A stretch of DNA of 64,000 bases, taken from NCBI GenBank assembly GCA_030028905.1, contig JALDYZ010000001.1, positions 496,001 through 560,000 of the forward strand. Direction: 5' to 3'. Position 1 is the first letter of the stretch, and each line of letters starts with the position of its first letter. This DNA comes from Ferirhizobium litorale (GTDB lineage: Bacteria > Pseudomonadota > Alphaproteobacteria > Rhizobiales > Rhizobiaceae). The translations under genes and the position numbers were made by a program. Below the pieces are notes generated by a model. The model searched no databases and was not told the DNA's origin. It saw only the letters and a list, made by a program, of their open reading frames with translations. Shown one piece after another: positions 44,708 to 54,417 of this stretch.

Positions 44708-45292
44708 ATGACATTGTTGATCGTTGGTATCATTCTTTTCCTGGGCATTCACCTCATCCGTGTCGTTGCACCCGGATTTCGCACGGCAATGATCGAGAGA
44801 TTCGGAGCCGGTGGCTGGAAGGCCGGATATTCGATCGCCAGCATCGCGAGCCTGGTCGTGCTGATCTACGGCTTCGGCCTGGCGCGGCAGGCAACGGGCA
44901 TTCTCTACACGCCCCCGGCCGGTCTTGCCCACCTGGCCCTGCTCCTGATGGTCCTGTCGATGATCTGTCTTGTGGCCGGCGTATTGCCGGCCGGTCATAT
45001 TGCCGAAAAGACCAAGCACCCGATGGTTCTGTCGATAAAGATCTGGGCGCTCGCGCATCTGCTTGCCAACGGCGAAACCGCTTCGGTGCTGCTGTTCGCC
45101 TCGTTCCTTGCATGGGGCGTCATCCTCAGGATCTCGCTGAAGCGGCGCGAAAGGGCGGGCGAGATCGTGCGCCGTCCGTTCGTTTCGGCGCGCTACGACA
45201 TCCTGTCGGTCGTCATCGGGATCGTCCTCTATGCGGCCTTCCTCCTCAGGCTGCACGAATGGTTGATTGGAGTTTCGCCGCTTCCAATGTGA
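44708..45292 (+). CDS. NnrU-family membrane protein
   Basis: This 194-residue protein has about six membrane segments. The NnrU family pattern is shown by ILFLGIHLIRVVAPGFR near the start, HPMVLSIKIWALAHLLANGE and the RPFVSARYDIL loop. NnrU was named for a link with nitric oxide reductase genes in rhizobia, and relatives act in isoprenoid or carotenoid isomerisation (Z-ISO); no nor genes are present here. Function is therefore open. Confidence 0.85.
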   Translation: MTLLIVGIILFLGIHLIRVVAPGFRTAMIERFGAGGWKAGYSIASIASLVVLIYGFGLARQATGILYTPPAGLAHLALLLMVLSMICLVAGVLPAGHIAEKTKHPMVLSIKIWALAHLLANGETASVLLFASFLAWGVILRISLKRRERAGEIVRRPFVSARYDILSVVIGIVLYAAFLLRLHEWLIGVSPLPM

Positions 45293-45381
45293 CGAATTCG
45301 GGCGATCCCCCTTACAAGCGCCGCAAAATCGGGTAGAAGGCGCTGAAACCCTGCATTCCGTACCGAAGGCCGGAGACCAGA

Positions 45382-46053
45382 ATGGCATTCAATGACGACA
45401 GCTTTATTCGCGAGGTGAACGAGGAACTTCGTTCCGAGCGGCTCCAGTCCGTATGGAAGCGCTACGGGCGCATCCTGATCGGCATCGCCGTGCTCATCGT
45501 TCTCGGAACCGCTGCCCACCGTGGCTATGACTACTGGATGACCCAGAAGGCTTCGGATACCGGCGACCAGTTCCTTGCGGCGATGAAGCTTGCGCAGGCC
45601 AACAAAACCGACGAGGCGCTGGCAGCGCTTGCGGCGATCGAGACGGAAGGCCACGGCTCCTATCCGGTGCTCGCCCGCCTGCGTGCGGCGGCGCTGGAGG
45701 CTCAGAAGGGTGACAGTGCAAAGGCGATCGCCACCTTTACGGCGATCGGCAAGGACGAGGCAGCGCCGGCGGCGATCCGCGATGCGGCGCGCATGCGGGC
45801 CGCCTGGCTGCTGATCGAGAACGGCACCTACGAGCAGGTTTCCGCCGAGGTCGAGCAGATGGCCGTGCCGCAGAACCCGCTGCGCCATTCGGCACGCGAG
45901 GCGCTCGGACTTTCGGCCTACAAGGCAGGCGATTTCAAGCGCGCCAGGGAATGGTTCCAGCAGATCGTCGACGATCCCGAGGCACCGCGCAACGTTGCGA
46001 ACCGTGCCCAGATGCTGCTTGACCTGATTGCAGGATCCGGCAAGGCGCCCTGA
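45382..46053 (+). CDS. TPR-like membrane-anchored protein (YfgM-type)
   Basis: This 223-residue protein has a short cytoplasmic N-terminus (EVNEELRSERLQSVWKRYG), one membrane segment (about residues 31-48) and a TPR-like periplasmic part. It matches the DUF2133/YfgM type, an accessory of the SecYEG translocon that helps periplasmic chaperones. The position just upstream of der is conserved in many bacteria, usually with bamB between; bamB is absent at this site. The gap to der is 33 bases. Confidence 0.83.
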   Translation: MAFNDDSFIREVNEELRSERLQSVWKRYGRILIGIAVLIVLGTAAHRGYDYWMTQKASDTGDQFLAAMKLAQANKTDEALAALAAIETEGHGSYPVLARLRAAALEAQKGDSAKAIATFTAIGKDEAAPAAIRDAARMRAAWLLIENGTYEQVSAEVEQMAVPQNPLRHSAREALGLSAYKAGDFKRAREWFQQIVDDPEAPRNVANRAQMLLDLIAGSGKAP

Positions 46054-46086
46054 TCAGGCCGCCCGTACCATTAGGAAAGAAAGTCC

Positions 46087-47520
46087 ATGAGCTTTACCGT
46101 CGCCATTGTCGGGCGTCCCAATGTCGGCAAATCGACGCTTTTCAACCGATTGGTTGGCAAGAAGCTGGCGCTTGTCGATGACACCCCCGGAGTGACGCGC
46201 GATCGCCGCCCCGGCGATGCCAAGCTGGTGGACCTGAGGTTCCAGATCATCGATACCGCCGGTCTCGAGGAGAGCGGCCCCGAAACCCTCGAGGGCCGCA
46301 TGCGCGCCCAGACCGAGGCGGCTATCGACGAGGCGGACCTGACGCTCTTCGTCGTCGACGCGAAGATGGGCCTGACGCCGGTCGACAAGACCTTGGCCGA
46401 AATGTTGCGCCGGCGCGGCAAACCGGTGGTGCTGGTCGCCAACAAGGCGGAAGCGCGCGGGTCCGACGGCGGCTTCTACGATGCCTTCACCCTCGGCCTT
46501 GGCGACCCTTGCCCGATTTCGGCCGAGCACGGCGAAGGGATGATCGACCTCCGCGACGCGATCGTCGCGGCGCTGGGCGAGGAGAGGGCCTTTCCACCCA
46601 AGGAGGACGTGGCCGAGACCAACGTCGATGTCGTTGACCTGAACGATGACGAGGAAGGTGCCGAGGACGACGACGAAACCGCCTATGACGACAGCAAGCC
46701 GCTGCGGGTGGCAATCGTCGGAAGGCCGAACGCCGGCAAATCGACGCTGATCAATCGGTTTCTCGGCGAGGACCGACTGCTGACCGGGCCGGAGGCCGGG
46801 ATCACCCGCGATTCCATCTCGGTGGAGTGGGACTGGCGCGGCCGTACCATCAAGATGTTCGACACCGCCGGCATGCGCCGCAAGGCCAGGGTGACGGAAA
46901 AGCTGGAAAAGCTGTCCGTGGCCGATGCCTTGCGGGCGATCCGCTTTGCGGAACTGGTTGTCATCGTCTTCGACGCGACCATTCCCTTCGAGAAGCAGGA
47001 CCTGCAGATCGTCGACCTCGTGCTGCGCGAGGGACGTGCGGCCGTGCTCGCCTTCAACAAGTGGGATCTCGTCGAGGACGCGCAGGCGGTGCTTGCCGAC
47101 TTGCGCGAGAAGACCGAGCGTCTTTTGCCGCAGGCCCGCGGCATCCGCGCCGTGCCGATCTCCGGCCAGACCGGCTATGGGCTCGACCGGTTGATGCAGT
47201 CGATCATCGATACCGACAAGGTCTGGAACCGCCGCATCTCGACTGCAAAGCTCAACCGCTGGCTCGAGCAGCAGCAGGTGCAGCATCCGCCGCCGGCCGT
47301 ATCGGGTCGCCGCATCCGACTGAAGTACATGACCCAGGTAAAGGCCCGTCCGCCGGGCTTCATGATTTCCTGTACGCGTGCCGACGCGCTGCCGGAATCC
47401 TATGTGCGCTACCTGACCAACGGACTGCGCCAGGACTTTGCCCTTCCGGGCGTGCCGATCCGGATCCATTTCCGCGCCTCGGAAAATCCGTACGAAAACA
47501 AGAAGAAGAAAAAGCGCTGA
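46087..47520 (+). CDS. der: Ribosome assembly GTPase Der (EngA)
   Basis: This 477-residue protein has two GTPase domains and a C-terminal KH-like domain. Domain 1 has [14 protein letters not shown] (near 9), DTAGLEE and NKAE. An acidic linker ([14 protein letters not shown]) follows. Domain 2 has [29 protein letters not shown] and NKWDLV. The protein ends in a lysine-rich tail. Der is essential for maturation of the 50S ribosomal subunit. A long open frame on the opposite strand is a shadow. Confidence 0.96.
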   Translation: MSFTVAIVGRPNVGKSTLFNRLVGKKLALVDDTPGVTRDRRPGDAKLVDLRFQIIDTAGLEESGPETLEGRMRAQTEAAIDEADLTLFVVDAKMGLTPVDKTLAEMLRRRGKPVVLVANKAEARGSDGGFYDAFTLGLGDPCPISAEHGEGMIDLRDAIVAALGEERAFPPKEDVAETNVDVVDLNDDEEGAEDDDETAYDDSKPLRVAIVGRPNAGKSTLINRFLGEDRLLTGPEAGITRDSISVEWDWRGRTIKMFDTAGMRRKARVTEKLEKLSVADALRAIRFAELVVIVFDATIPFEKQDLQIVDLVLREGRAAVLAFNKWDLVEDAQAVLADLREKTERLLPQARGIRAVPISGQTGYGLDRLMQSIIDTDKVWNRRISTAKLNRWLEQQQVQHPPPAVSGRRIRLKYMTQVKARPPGFMISCTRADALPESYVRYLTNGLRQDFALPGVPIRIHFRASENPYENKKKKKR

Positions 47521-47560
47521 CCGTCGTTTTTCGCGCGTCCTTGGGCGGGGAAGCGGGCGG

Positions 47561-48001
47561 TCAGGCAGCGTTCTTGCTGAACGAGTCGCGCAAGGCGACG
47601 ATCTCCGTCCTCAGGCGCTCGACATTGTCCGCCGTCGTGCCGGATGCCGCGACGATGCAGGCAGGAATTCCCGCGGCCTTCACCTTGAGCGCCGCGCCAT
47701 TCGGGGTCAGGCGGATCAGCACCTGGCGCTCGTCCTGCTTGCTGCGTTCGCGCCCGATGAAGCCGGCGACTTCGAGGCGCTTCAGCAGGGGTGTGAGCGT
47801 GCTGGATTCGAGAAAGAGCTTCTCGCCAATGCCGCCCACCGTCTGGCCATCCTTTTCCCATAGCGCGACCATCACAAGATACTGCGGATAGGTCAGGCCC
47901 AGTTCGTCCAGGATAGGCTTGTAGAGCCTGTTCAGTGCATGGGTCGCGGAATAGAGCGCAAAGCAGACGAAACCGTCGAGTTCAAGCTTGCTGTCGTTCA
48001 T
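47561..48001 (-). CDS. ohrR: OhrR-type MarR regulator (organic hydroperoxide sensor)
   Basis: This 146-residue MarR protein has the OhrR sensing pattern: reactive Cys13 in FVCFALYSA with Tyr27 and Tyr38 at exactly the +14 and +25 spacing seen in studied OhrR proteins (for example C15/Y29/Y40). The winged helix is in GGIGEKLFLESSTLTPLLKR. Oxidation of the cysteine by organic peroxides would release the operator. The usual ohr target is not next door; instead it diverges from a secreted alpha/beta hydrolase over a palindrome-rich region. Confidence 0.87.
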   Translation of the reverse strand: MNDSKLELDGFVCFALYSATHALNRLYKPILDELGLTYPQYLVMVALWEKDGQTVGGIGEKLFLESSTLTPLLKRLEVAGFIGRERSKQDERQVLIRLTPNGAALKVKAAGIPACIVAASGTTADNVERLRTEIVALRDSFSKNAA

Positions 48002-48085
48002 CGTCGTGATCCCGGCGCATGATCTCGCTCTTGGGCTGCCCCACGCACTGCGCCTCGTGGGTGCGGGGTCGAATATGACATTTTA

Positions 48086-48172
48086 TATCGTGCGATAAAT
48101 ATTTGTTGGCGATTATTTTGCATGGCAGCCATGCAAAATAATCTATCGCGCAAAAATAAATCGTGCGCGATA
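48086..48172. promoter_or_regulatory. Palindrome cluster between the OhrR-type gene and the esterase
   Basis: GATTATTTTGCATGGC (48111-48126), A, GCCATGCAAAATAATC (48128-48143) is a perfect 33-base palindrome. It is flanked by TATCG/CGATA (48086-48097) and by TATCGCGC (48144-48151) paired with GCGCGATA (48165-48172). These are likely operators of the OhrR-type regulator for both divergent genes, with ATCG(T/C)GCG as the shared core. Confidence 0.75.
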
Positions 48173-48218
48173 CATATTTGCGTGTTCACGACGAACCGCA
48201 ACCGAAAGGAACCCGACA

Positions 48219-49232
48219 ATGTCTACGATCAAGAACATGCTTTCCGCAGCAGCAGTCCTGGCAGCCACCACCGTTGGCGCCGCAGCCGAGCCGGTTCTCG
48301 AGCCGACGACGCAGAAATTCATTGACTCACTTGCCGGCGGCAAGCCGATCTACACCTTCTCGCCGGCCGACGCCCGCGATATCCTCTCCGGCGCTCAGAA
48401 GGGCGACGTGAAGAAGCTGCGGGCCTCCATCGAATACAAGGTTATCAAGGCCGGCCCGACCGGCAGCGTGAAGCTACGCATTGTTCGCCCGGAAAATGCC
48501 AAGGGTCCGCTCCCGGTCATCCTCTACTTCCACGGCGGCGGCTGGGTTCTCGGTGACGCCGACACCCACGACCGGCTGGTCCGCGAGATCGCCAACGGCG
48601 CCAACGCCGCCGTCATCTTCGTCGACTACGAGCGCTCGCCCGAGGCACGCTATCCGATCGCCATCGAGCAGGCCTATGCGGCAACCAAGTACGTGGCCGA
48701 GCATGCCGCGGAATTCGATGTCGATGCCAGCCGTCTCGCAGTCGTCGGCGACAGCGTCGGCGGCAACATGACGGCGGCCGTCACCTTGATGGCCAAGGAA
48801 CGCGGCGGCCCGCAGATCGACCATCAGGTGCTGTTCTACCCCGTCACCGACGCCAACTTCGAAACTGGTTCCTACAACCAGTTTGCCAACGGTCCGTGGC
48901 TGACGAAGGCTGCCATGAAATGGTTCTGGGACGCCTACCTGCCGGATGAGGCCAAGCGCAAGGAGCCGACTGCCTCGCCGTTGCAAGCCTCTCTGGAGCA
49001 ACTGAACGGCTTGCCGCCGGCCCTCATCATCGTCGATGAGAACGACGTGCTGCGCGACGAGGGTGAGGCCTATGGCCGCAAGCTCAGCCAGGCCGGCGTG
49101 AAAGTCACGTCGATGCGCTACAATGGCACGATCCACGATTTCGTGCTGCTGAACGCGATCGCCGAAACCCCGGCGGTTCGCAGCGCCATCAAGGTCGCCA
49201 ACGAGACGCTGCGCGACGCCTTCGCCAAATAG
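48219..49232 (+). CDS. Secreted alpha/beta hydrolase (HSL-type esterase)
   Basis: This 337-residue esterase has an N-terminal signal peptide (cut near VGAAAEP, residue about 23), the oxyanion motif YFHGGGWVLGD, the nucleophile motif VVGDSVGGNM, an acidic residue in DENDVLRDE and the histidine in GTIHDFVLL. It belongs to the hormone-sensitive-lipase group of carboxylesterases. It is probably periplasmic. The divergent OhrR-type regulator and the palindromes suggest induction by organic peroxides, unusual for this family. The substrate is unknown. Confidence 0.87.
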   Translation: MSTIKNMLSAAAVLAATTVGAAAEPVLEPTTQKFIDSLAGGKPIYTFSPADARDILSGAQKGDVKKLRASIEYKVIKAGPTGSVKLRIVRPENAKGPLPVILYFHGGGWVLGDADTHDRLVREIANGANAAVIFVDYERSPEARYPIAIEQAYAATKYVAEHAAEFDVDASRLAVVGDSVGGNMTAAVTLMAKERGGPQIDHQVLFYPVTDANFETGSYNQFANGPWLTKAAMKWFWDAYLPDEAKRKEPTASPLQASLEQLNGLPPALIIVDENDVLRDEGEAYGRKLSQAGVKVTSMRYNGTIHDFVLLNAIAETPAVRSAIKVANETLRDAFAK

Positions 49233-49256
49233 CCCTCGCTCAGCGACCTGCAACTT

Positions 49257-49289
49257 AAAAGTCCGTGCGGAGCCATCCGCGCGGGCTTT
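49257..49289. terminator. Bidirectional terminator between convergent genes
   Basis: GTCCGTGCGGA (49261-49271), GCCA, TCCGCGCGGGC (49276-49286) form an 11-bp stem with two G-T pairs. It is flanked by AAAA on the left and TTT on the right, so it can end transcripts of both the esterase and the kinase gene. Confidence 0.7.
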
Positions 49290-49295
49290 CGCGCA

Positions 49296-50210
49296 TCAGG
49301 CATCCGCGAGCTTGTCCGCGCCGACGAGGGCACCGTGCTCGCCGATCACCCGCGCGGCAATGCGCGCGGCATAGGCGGCAGCATCCCTTGCATTTCCCTC
49401 TTCGAGATAGCGCGCCAGGAACGCACCATTGAAGCTATCGCCGGCGCTGGTGGTGTCAACCACTTGCTCGACTGTCGTCGCCGGTACGTGGACAGAGGCG
49501 TCGCTGAAGCTGACGGTCGCGCCCTCGGCGCCATTCTTGACGATGACGTTCGGCGCGCCGAGTGAATGGTATCGGGCAATGGTGTCCGAGACCGAACCGT
49601 CGCCGAAATGGGCGGCTTCGTCGTCGAAACTCGGCATGACGATGGTGGCGGCACGGGCACCGTCACGGATGGTCGACAGCATGGCGCGCCTGTCGGCCCA
49701 CAGGCGCGGGCGGATGTTGGGATCGAAGGCGACAACCTTGCCGGCGGCTTTGGCGCGCCGCAGTTCGGAAAGAAGCGTCGCAGCGTCCTGTTCCGAAAGG
49801 ATCGCCAGCGTGATGCCGGAGAAGTAGATGACGTCGGAGGTCTCGATCGCATGACGCAGGTGATCGCCGTCCGAGGCCAGCAGCCGGGCCGCGGACGTAT
49901 CGCGCCAGTAGCTGAAGGACCGCTCGCCGTCCTTGAGGTGGATCATGTAGAGGCCCGGCGTGCGTCCCTTGATCCGGCGGATCCAGACCGTGCCAATGCC
50001 TGCATCCTCCATGAAGGACAGCATGTCGTCCGATACCGTGTCGTCGCCGACCGTGGTGTAGTAATCCACCGCCCAGTCCTCGGGCAGAAGGATACGGGCG
50101 TACCAGGCGGTGTTGAACGTGTCGCCGGCATAGCCGCGGCGCATCAGGCCTTCGCCGGCCTGGGCCAGTTCCACCATGCATTCGCCGATGGCTAGTAAGC
50201 GTCCACCCAA
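49296..50210 (-). CDS. kdgK: PfkB-family sugar kinase, probable 2-keto-3-deoxygluconate kinase
   Basis: This 304-residue kinase has the N-terminal LLAIGECMVEL, the GYAGDTFNTAWYARI substrate loop, the VAFDPNIRPRLW strand typical of KDG kinases, and the catalytic-base motif DTTSAGDSFNGAFLA. It would phosphorylate 2-keto-3-deoxygluconate to KDPG. The start is a TTG at 50210 preceded by a GGGGGAGA ribosome site; no in-frame ATG fits. It diverges from the alpha-glucosidase gene. Confidence 0.86.
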   Translation of the reverse strand: MGGRLLAIGECMVELAQAGEGLMRRGYAGDTFNTAWYARILLPEDWAVDYYTTVGDDTVSDDMLSFMEDAGIGTVWIRRIKGRTPGLYMIHLKDGERSFSYWRDTSAARLLASDGDHLRHAIETSDVIYFSGITLAILSEQDAATLLSELRRAKAAGKVVAFDPNIRPRLWADRRAMLSTIRDGARAATIVMPSFDDEAAHFGDGSVSDTIARYHSLGAPNVIVKNGAEGATVSFSDASVHVPATTVEQVVDTTSAGDSFNGAFLARYLEEGNARDAAAYAARIAARVIGEHGALVGADKLADA

Positions 50211-50389
50211 ATCATCTCCCCCTCAATCCGGCTGTGGTGAGTATCGGGATAGGCCCGATTCGGGGCATTAGCAAGGTGGATGAAACGAGGCGCTCTACAA
50301 CATCGATGCAATGTATCGGAAGCCGTTTACTCGTGGCCACTTCGCCTCTACAAATTGCGCTGCCCGACCGTTTCATTCAGGAGCCGTTG

Positions 50390-52039
50390 ATGACTGATCG
50401 AAGCCCCAAGCCCGCATCGAAGAGGTCCGATTGGTGGCGGGGGGCGGTGATCTATCAAGTCTATCCCCGATCGTTCCAGGACACCACCGGCGACGGCTAT
50501 GGCGACCTCAAGGGGGTCACGAAGAGGCTCGGCCATATCGCCTCGCTCGGTGTCGACGCCATCTGGCTGTCGCCCTTCTTCAAGTCGCCGATGGCGGACA
50601 TGGGTTATGATGTTTCCGACTATTGCGCGGTCGATCCGATGTTCGGCACGCTCGAAGATTTCGATGCGCTGGTGTCCGAGGCGCATCGGCTCGGCCTCAG
50701 GATCGTCATCGACCAGGTGATCTCGCATACCTCCGACCAGCATCCCTGGTTCATCGAGAGCCGTTCCAGCCGCAAGAACCCGAAGGCCGACTGGTATGTC
50801 TGGGCGGACCCGAAGCCGGACGGCACCGCCCCGAACAACTGGCTTTCGATCTTCGGCGGGCCGGCCTGGGAATGGGATGGGGTTCGGCGGCAATACTACA
50901 TGCACAATTTTCTCGCCAGCCAGCCGGATCTCAACTTCCACAATCCCAAGGTCCAGGATGCGCTGCTCGATACCGTGCGTTTCTGGCTCGACCGCGGCGT
51001 CGACGGCTTCCGGCTGGACACGGTGAACTTCTATTTCCACGACGAGAGGCTCAGGGACAATCCGCCGCTGGTGCGCGACCCCGACGCCACCAGCCACGAT
51101 GCGCCGGACGTCAATCCCTACGGCATGCAGGACCACCTCTTCGACAAGAGCCAGCCGGAAAACCTGGGTTTCCTCAAGCGCTTCCGCGCTCTTCTCGACG
51201 AGTATGACGATCGCACGAGTGTCGGCGAGGTGGGCGACGGCGCCCGCTCGCTGAAGACGGTCGCGGCCTATACGAGCGGCGGCGACAAGCTGCACATGTG
51301 CTACACCTTCGATCTCCTGGGGCCGGATTTCACCGCTACCCACATCCGGAAATGCGTGAGCGCCTTCCAGCAGGCCGTGACCGACGGTTGGGTGTGTTGG
51401 GCCTTCTCGAACCACGACGTGATGCGCCATGTCAGCCGCTTCGCCAAAACCGAAGACGAACAGGAACGGGTGGCGAAGCTCGCCATCGCCGTCATCGCCA
51501 GCCTGCGCGGCTCCATCTGTCTCTACCAGGGCGAGGAACTTGGGCTGCCGGAAGCGGACCTCGCCTTCGAGGACCTGCGCGATCCCTACGGCATCCGCTT
51601 CTGGCCGTCCTTCAAGGGGCGCGACGGCTGCCGCACGCCGATGCCGTGGGAGAAGGGGGAGGCCCATGCAGGCTTCAGCTCAGCAAAACCCTGGCTGCCG
51701 ATCCCGGACGAGCACAGGCACATGGCCGTGAATGTTCAGGACGGCAGGACGGATTCGGTGCTTGGCCACTACCGCGCCATGCTCGCCTTCCGGAAAGCGC
51801 ATGGCCCGCTCCACGACGGCGAAATGACCTTCCTCGACAGCAACCGCGACCTGCTCGCCTTCATTCGGGAAAAGGACGGCGAGAAGCTGCTCTTCGTCTT
51901 CAACCTGACCCGCGAGCCGCAGGAGTTCCGGCTTCCCGGCACGGACGTGCGGCCGGTCGATCTGCCCGGATTTTCGCCGCGGAGCGCCGGTGGGATCCTC
52001 GGACTCGAAGGTCTCGATGCCTTTTGCGGGAGGCTCTGA
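50390..52039 (+). CDS. Alpha-glucosidase, glycoside hydrolase family 13
   Basis: This 549-residue enzyme splits alpha-glucosides and is cytoplasmic, with no signal peptide. The GH13 motifs are present in order: VIDQVISHTSDQHPWF, the nucleophile in GFRLDTVNFYF, the acid/base glutamate in SVGEVGDG and the third acid in FSNHDVMRH. The ATG at 50390 (MTDRSPKPAS) follows AGGAG. Related rhizobial enzymes act on sucrose, trehalose or maltose-like sugars. The stop (TGA) shares its last base with the ATG of the acetyltransferase gene. Confidence 0.91.
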   Translation: MTDRSPKPASKRSDWWRGAVIYQVYPRSFQDTTGDGYGDLKGVTKRLGHIASLGVDAIWLSPFFKSPMADMGYDVSDYCAVDPMFGTLEDFDALVSEAHRLGLRIVIDQVISHTSDQHPWFIESRSSRKNPKADWYVWADPKPDGTAPNNWLSIFGGPAWEWDGVRRQYYMHNFLASQPDLNFHNPKVQDALLDTVRFWLDRGVDGFRLDTVNFYFHDERLRDNPPLVRDPDATSHDAPDVNPYGMQDHLFDKSQPENLGFLKRFRALLDEYDDRTSVGEVGDGARSLKTVAAYTSGGDKLHMCYTFDLLGPDFTATHIRKCVSAFQQAVTDGWVCWAFSNHDVMRHVSRFAKTEDEQERVAKLAIAVIASLRGSICLYQGEELGLPEADLAFEDLRDPYGIRFWPSFKGRDGCRTPMPWEKGEAHAGFSSAKPWLPIPDEHRHMAVNVQDGRTDSVLGHYRAMLAFRKAHGPLHDGEMTFLDSNRDLLAFIREKDGEKLLFVFNLTREPQEFRLPGTDVRPVDLPGFSPRSAGGILGLEGLDAFCGRL

Positions 52040-52503
52040 TGCGGGTGCTGCTGGTCAATCCCGACATGCTCGAACGGTGGGAGCGGATGCGGCAGCAGTT
52101 GTGGCCGGATACGCCGTCGAGCATCCATTGGGAAGAGATGGAGGCATGTCTTGCCAATCCCGACCGGCAGGCCGCCTTTCTCTGCGAGGATGATGCCGGG
52201 GTCGTGGCGGGTTTCGCGGAGGCCTCGTTGCGATCCGACTATGTGAATGGATGCGAGACGTCGCCCGTCGCCTTCCTCGAGGGGATCTTCGTATTGCCGT
52301 CCTATCGCCGTCGCGGCGTGGCGCGCGCACTTGTCATTGCCGTCGAGCGCTGGGCGATGAGCCACTCCTGCCGCGAACTGGCGTCCGATACCGACCTTGC
52401 CAATCTGACAAGCCAGTCGCTGCACGCCTCGCTCGGCTTCGAGGAAACCGAACGGGTCGTCTACTTCCGCAAGGAACTGAGCGAGACCAGCAGGGAGAAC
52501 TGA
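52039..52503 (+). CDS. GNAT acetyltransferase, AAC(6')-I type
   Basis: This 154-residue protein matches aminoglycoside 6'-N-acetyltransferases of the AAC(6')-I group. It has AGFAEASLRSDYVNGCETSP, VAFLEGIFVLPSYRRRGVAR (acetyl-CoA loop) and a conserved C-terminal GFEETERVVYFRKEL. Such enzymes acetylate aminoglycosides such as tobramycin and amikacin; chromosomal relatives may have other natural substrates. The ATG overlaps the alpha-glucosidase stop by one base. No mobile element or integron-type site is seen near it. Confidence 0.85.
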   Translation: MRVLLVNPDMLERWERMRQQLWPDTPSSIHWEEMEACLANPDRQAAFLCEDDAGVVAGFAEASLRSDYVNGCETSPVAFLEGIFVLPSYRRRGVARALVIAVERWAMSHSCRELASDTDLANLTSQSLHASLGFEETERVVYFRKELSETSREN

Positions 52504-52517
52504 GCGGCCGCGCCCGT

Positions 52518-54215
52518 TCAACCCATCAGCATGAAGCGGTCGACATCGACCATGCCCTTGTCGGAGATCTTCAGGTGCGGGATGACCGGCAGCGGCAGGA
52601 AGGCCAGTTGCAGGAACGGCTCCTCCAGCGTCGCGCCCAGCGCGAAGGCGGCCTGTCGCAGGTGATGCAGCGTGTCGCGCACGCTCTCATAGGGTTCAAG
52701 GCTCATCAGGCCGGCAACGGGCAATGCGATCTCGCCGGTCACCTTGCCGTCCTCGACGACAACGAAGCCGCCATTGATGTCGCTCAGGCGGTTTGCGGCG
52801 AGCGCCATGTCGTCCTCGTTGACGCCGACGACGCAGATGTTGTGGCTGTCGTGACCGACGGTCGAGGCGATCGCCCCCTTCTTCAGCCCGAACCCCTGGA
52901 CGAAACCGTTGGCGTGATTGCCGTTCTTGCCGTGACGCTCGATCACCGCCACCCTGATGATGTCGCGGCCGAGATCGAGGCCGGTCTGGTTGCCTTTCGC
53001 CGGCAGGCGGTAGCGTCGGTGCTCTGTGATGATCTTGCCGGGCAGGACGCCGATCACCGACGTCTCACCTTCCGTATGGGGCACTCCGAAATCGGCGGCG
53101 TTGACATGGCGAGCCCTGACGCTGTCGAGCCCGACCGGGGTGACCGGCTTGCGGCTCGCAAACAGCGTGTCGGTCACAAGACGGCCGGCCGCGAACACCA
53201 TTTCGGCCTTGCAGCTCTCGAGGCTGTCGATCACCACGAGATCCGCCCGCCAGCCCGGCGCGACGAGGCCGCGGTCGCGTAGACCGAAGGCGCGCGCGGC
53301 GGAGATGGAGGCGGCGCGGTAGACTGCGATCGGCTCCACCCCATTGGCGATCGCGGTGCGGATCATGTAGTCGAGATGGCCCTGTTCGGCGATGTCGAGC
53401 GGATTGCGATCGTCGGTGCAGAGCGCGATGAACGGCGACAGCCGCTCGGTGATGACCGGCATCAGCGCCGCCAGGTCCTTCGACACCGACCCCTCGCGCA
53501 CGAGGATGTGCATTCCCTTGCGGATCTTTTCCAGGGCTTCCGCGGCGCTGGTGCACTCGTGATCGGTGCGAATGCCGGCCGAAAGGTAGCCGTTCAGGTC
53601 GTTGCCGGAAAGGAGCGGGGCGTGGCCGTCGATATGCGACCCCTGGAACGCCTCGAGCTTGGCGAGGCAGATCGGATCCTTGTGGATGACCCCCGGAAAA
53701 TTCATGAACTCGGCGAGCCCGATCACCTTTGGATGATGGCGAAACGGCAGGAGGCGCTCGATCGGTAGATCGGCGCCCGAGGTTTCGAGATGGGTTGCCG
53801 GTACGCAGGACGACAGCTGGACACGGATGTCCATGATGGTCTCGAGGGCGCTGTCGAGAAAATACTGGATACCCTCGGTGCCGAGCACGTTGGCGATCTC
53901 GTGTGGGTCGCAGATGACGGTCGTTACCCCGTAAGGGAGTACGCAACGGTCGAACTCGTGCGGCGTCACCAGCGAGGATTCGATGTGCAGGTGCGTATCG
54001 ATGAAACCGGGAACGACGATGCGGCCGGAAATGTCGATCTCTTCCGCGCCGGTGTAGTCGGCACAGGTGCCGACGACGCGATCGCCGCAGATGGCGATGT
54101 CGGAGACAATGAGTTCGCCGGTCACGAGATCGAAAAACCGGCCGCCCTTCAGGACGATATCGGCCGGCTGGCGGCCCGTGCCCTGGTCGATCAACCGTTC
54201 CAGATCCGTTGTCAT
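52518..54215 (-). CDS. ade: Adenine deaminase
   Basis: This 565-residue amidohydrolase deaminates adenine to hypoxanthine. It shows [18 protein letters not shown] (metal histidines), [17 protein letters not shown], and the C-terminal [18 protein letters not shown]. The length and motifs fit the microbial Ade family and not adenosine deaminase. Its product enters XdhAB, so it ties into the purine genes at 20-34 kb. It converges on the acetyltransferase gene with a 14-base gap. Confidence 0.94.
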   Translation of the reverse strand: MTTDLERLIDQGTGRQPADIVLKGGRFFDLVTGELIVSDIAICGDRVVGTCADYTGAEEIDISGRIVVPGFIDTHLHIESSLVTPHEFDRCVLPYGVTTVICDPHEIANVLGTEGIQYFLDSALETIMDIRVQLSSCVPATHLETSGADLPIERLLPFRHHPKVIGLAEFMNFPGVIHKDPICLAKLEAFQGSHIDGHAPLLSGNDLNGYLSAGIRTDHECTSAAEALEKIRKGMHILVREGSVSKDLAALMPVITERLSPFIALCTDDRNPLDIAEQGHLDYMIRTAIANGVEPIAVYRAASISAARAFGLRDRGLVAPGWRADLVVIDSLESCKAEMVFAAGRLVTDTLFASRKPVTPVGLDSVRARHVNAADFGVPHTEGETSVIGVLPGKIITEHRRYRLPAKGNQTGLDLGRDIIRVAVIERHGKNGNHANGFVQGFGLKKGAIASTVGHDSHNICVVGVNEDDMALAANRLSDINGGFVVVEDGKVTGEIALPVAGLMSLEPYESVRDTLHHLRQAAFALGATLEEPFLQLAFLPLPVIPHLKISDKGMVDVDRFMLMG

Positions 54216-54417
54216 CGCATCCCCACTATCGTGATTCCCTTTCGATATAGCCTATTCCTCAAACGGCGAGACTGGGAGGGGGCAGATCGAAAACAAAGTG
54301 GGTCGCCACGACGTCCCCCTTGATGCATCGTTCCAATGCATGAATTGCAAGATCCTTCGGCGTTGGGCATCGTGCCTGCAATCCCGACCATCGGTGGACG
54401 GACTGGAGGAGCAAGCC

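Noticed and set aside
46054..47469. A 471-codon minus-strand frame opposite der
   Set aside because: der is unmistakable on the other strand and the mirror frame has no motif.
50301..50316. CATCGATG palindrome before the alpha-glucosidase as a LacI operator
   Set aside because: Eight bases are too short to separate from chance and no LacI-type gene is nearby.
50348..51667. A 439-codon minus-strand frame opposite the alpha-glucosidase gene
   Set aside because: All four GH13 motifs are on the plus strand; the mirror frame is a shadow.
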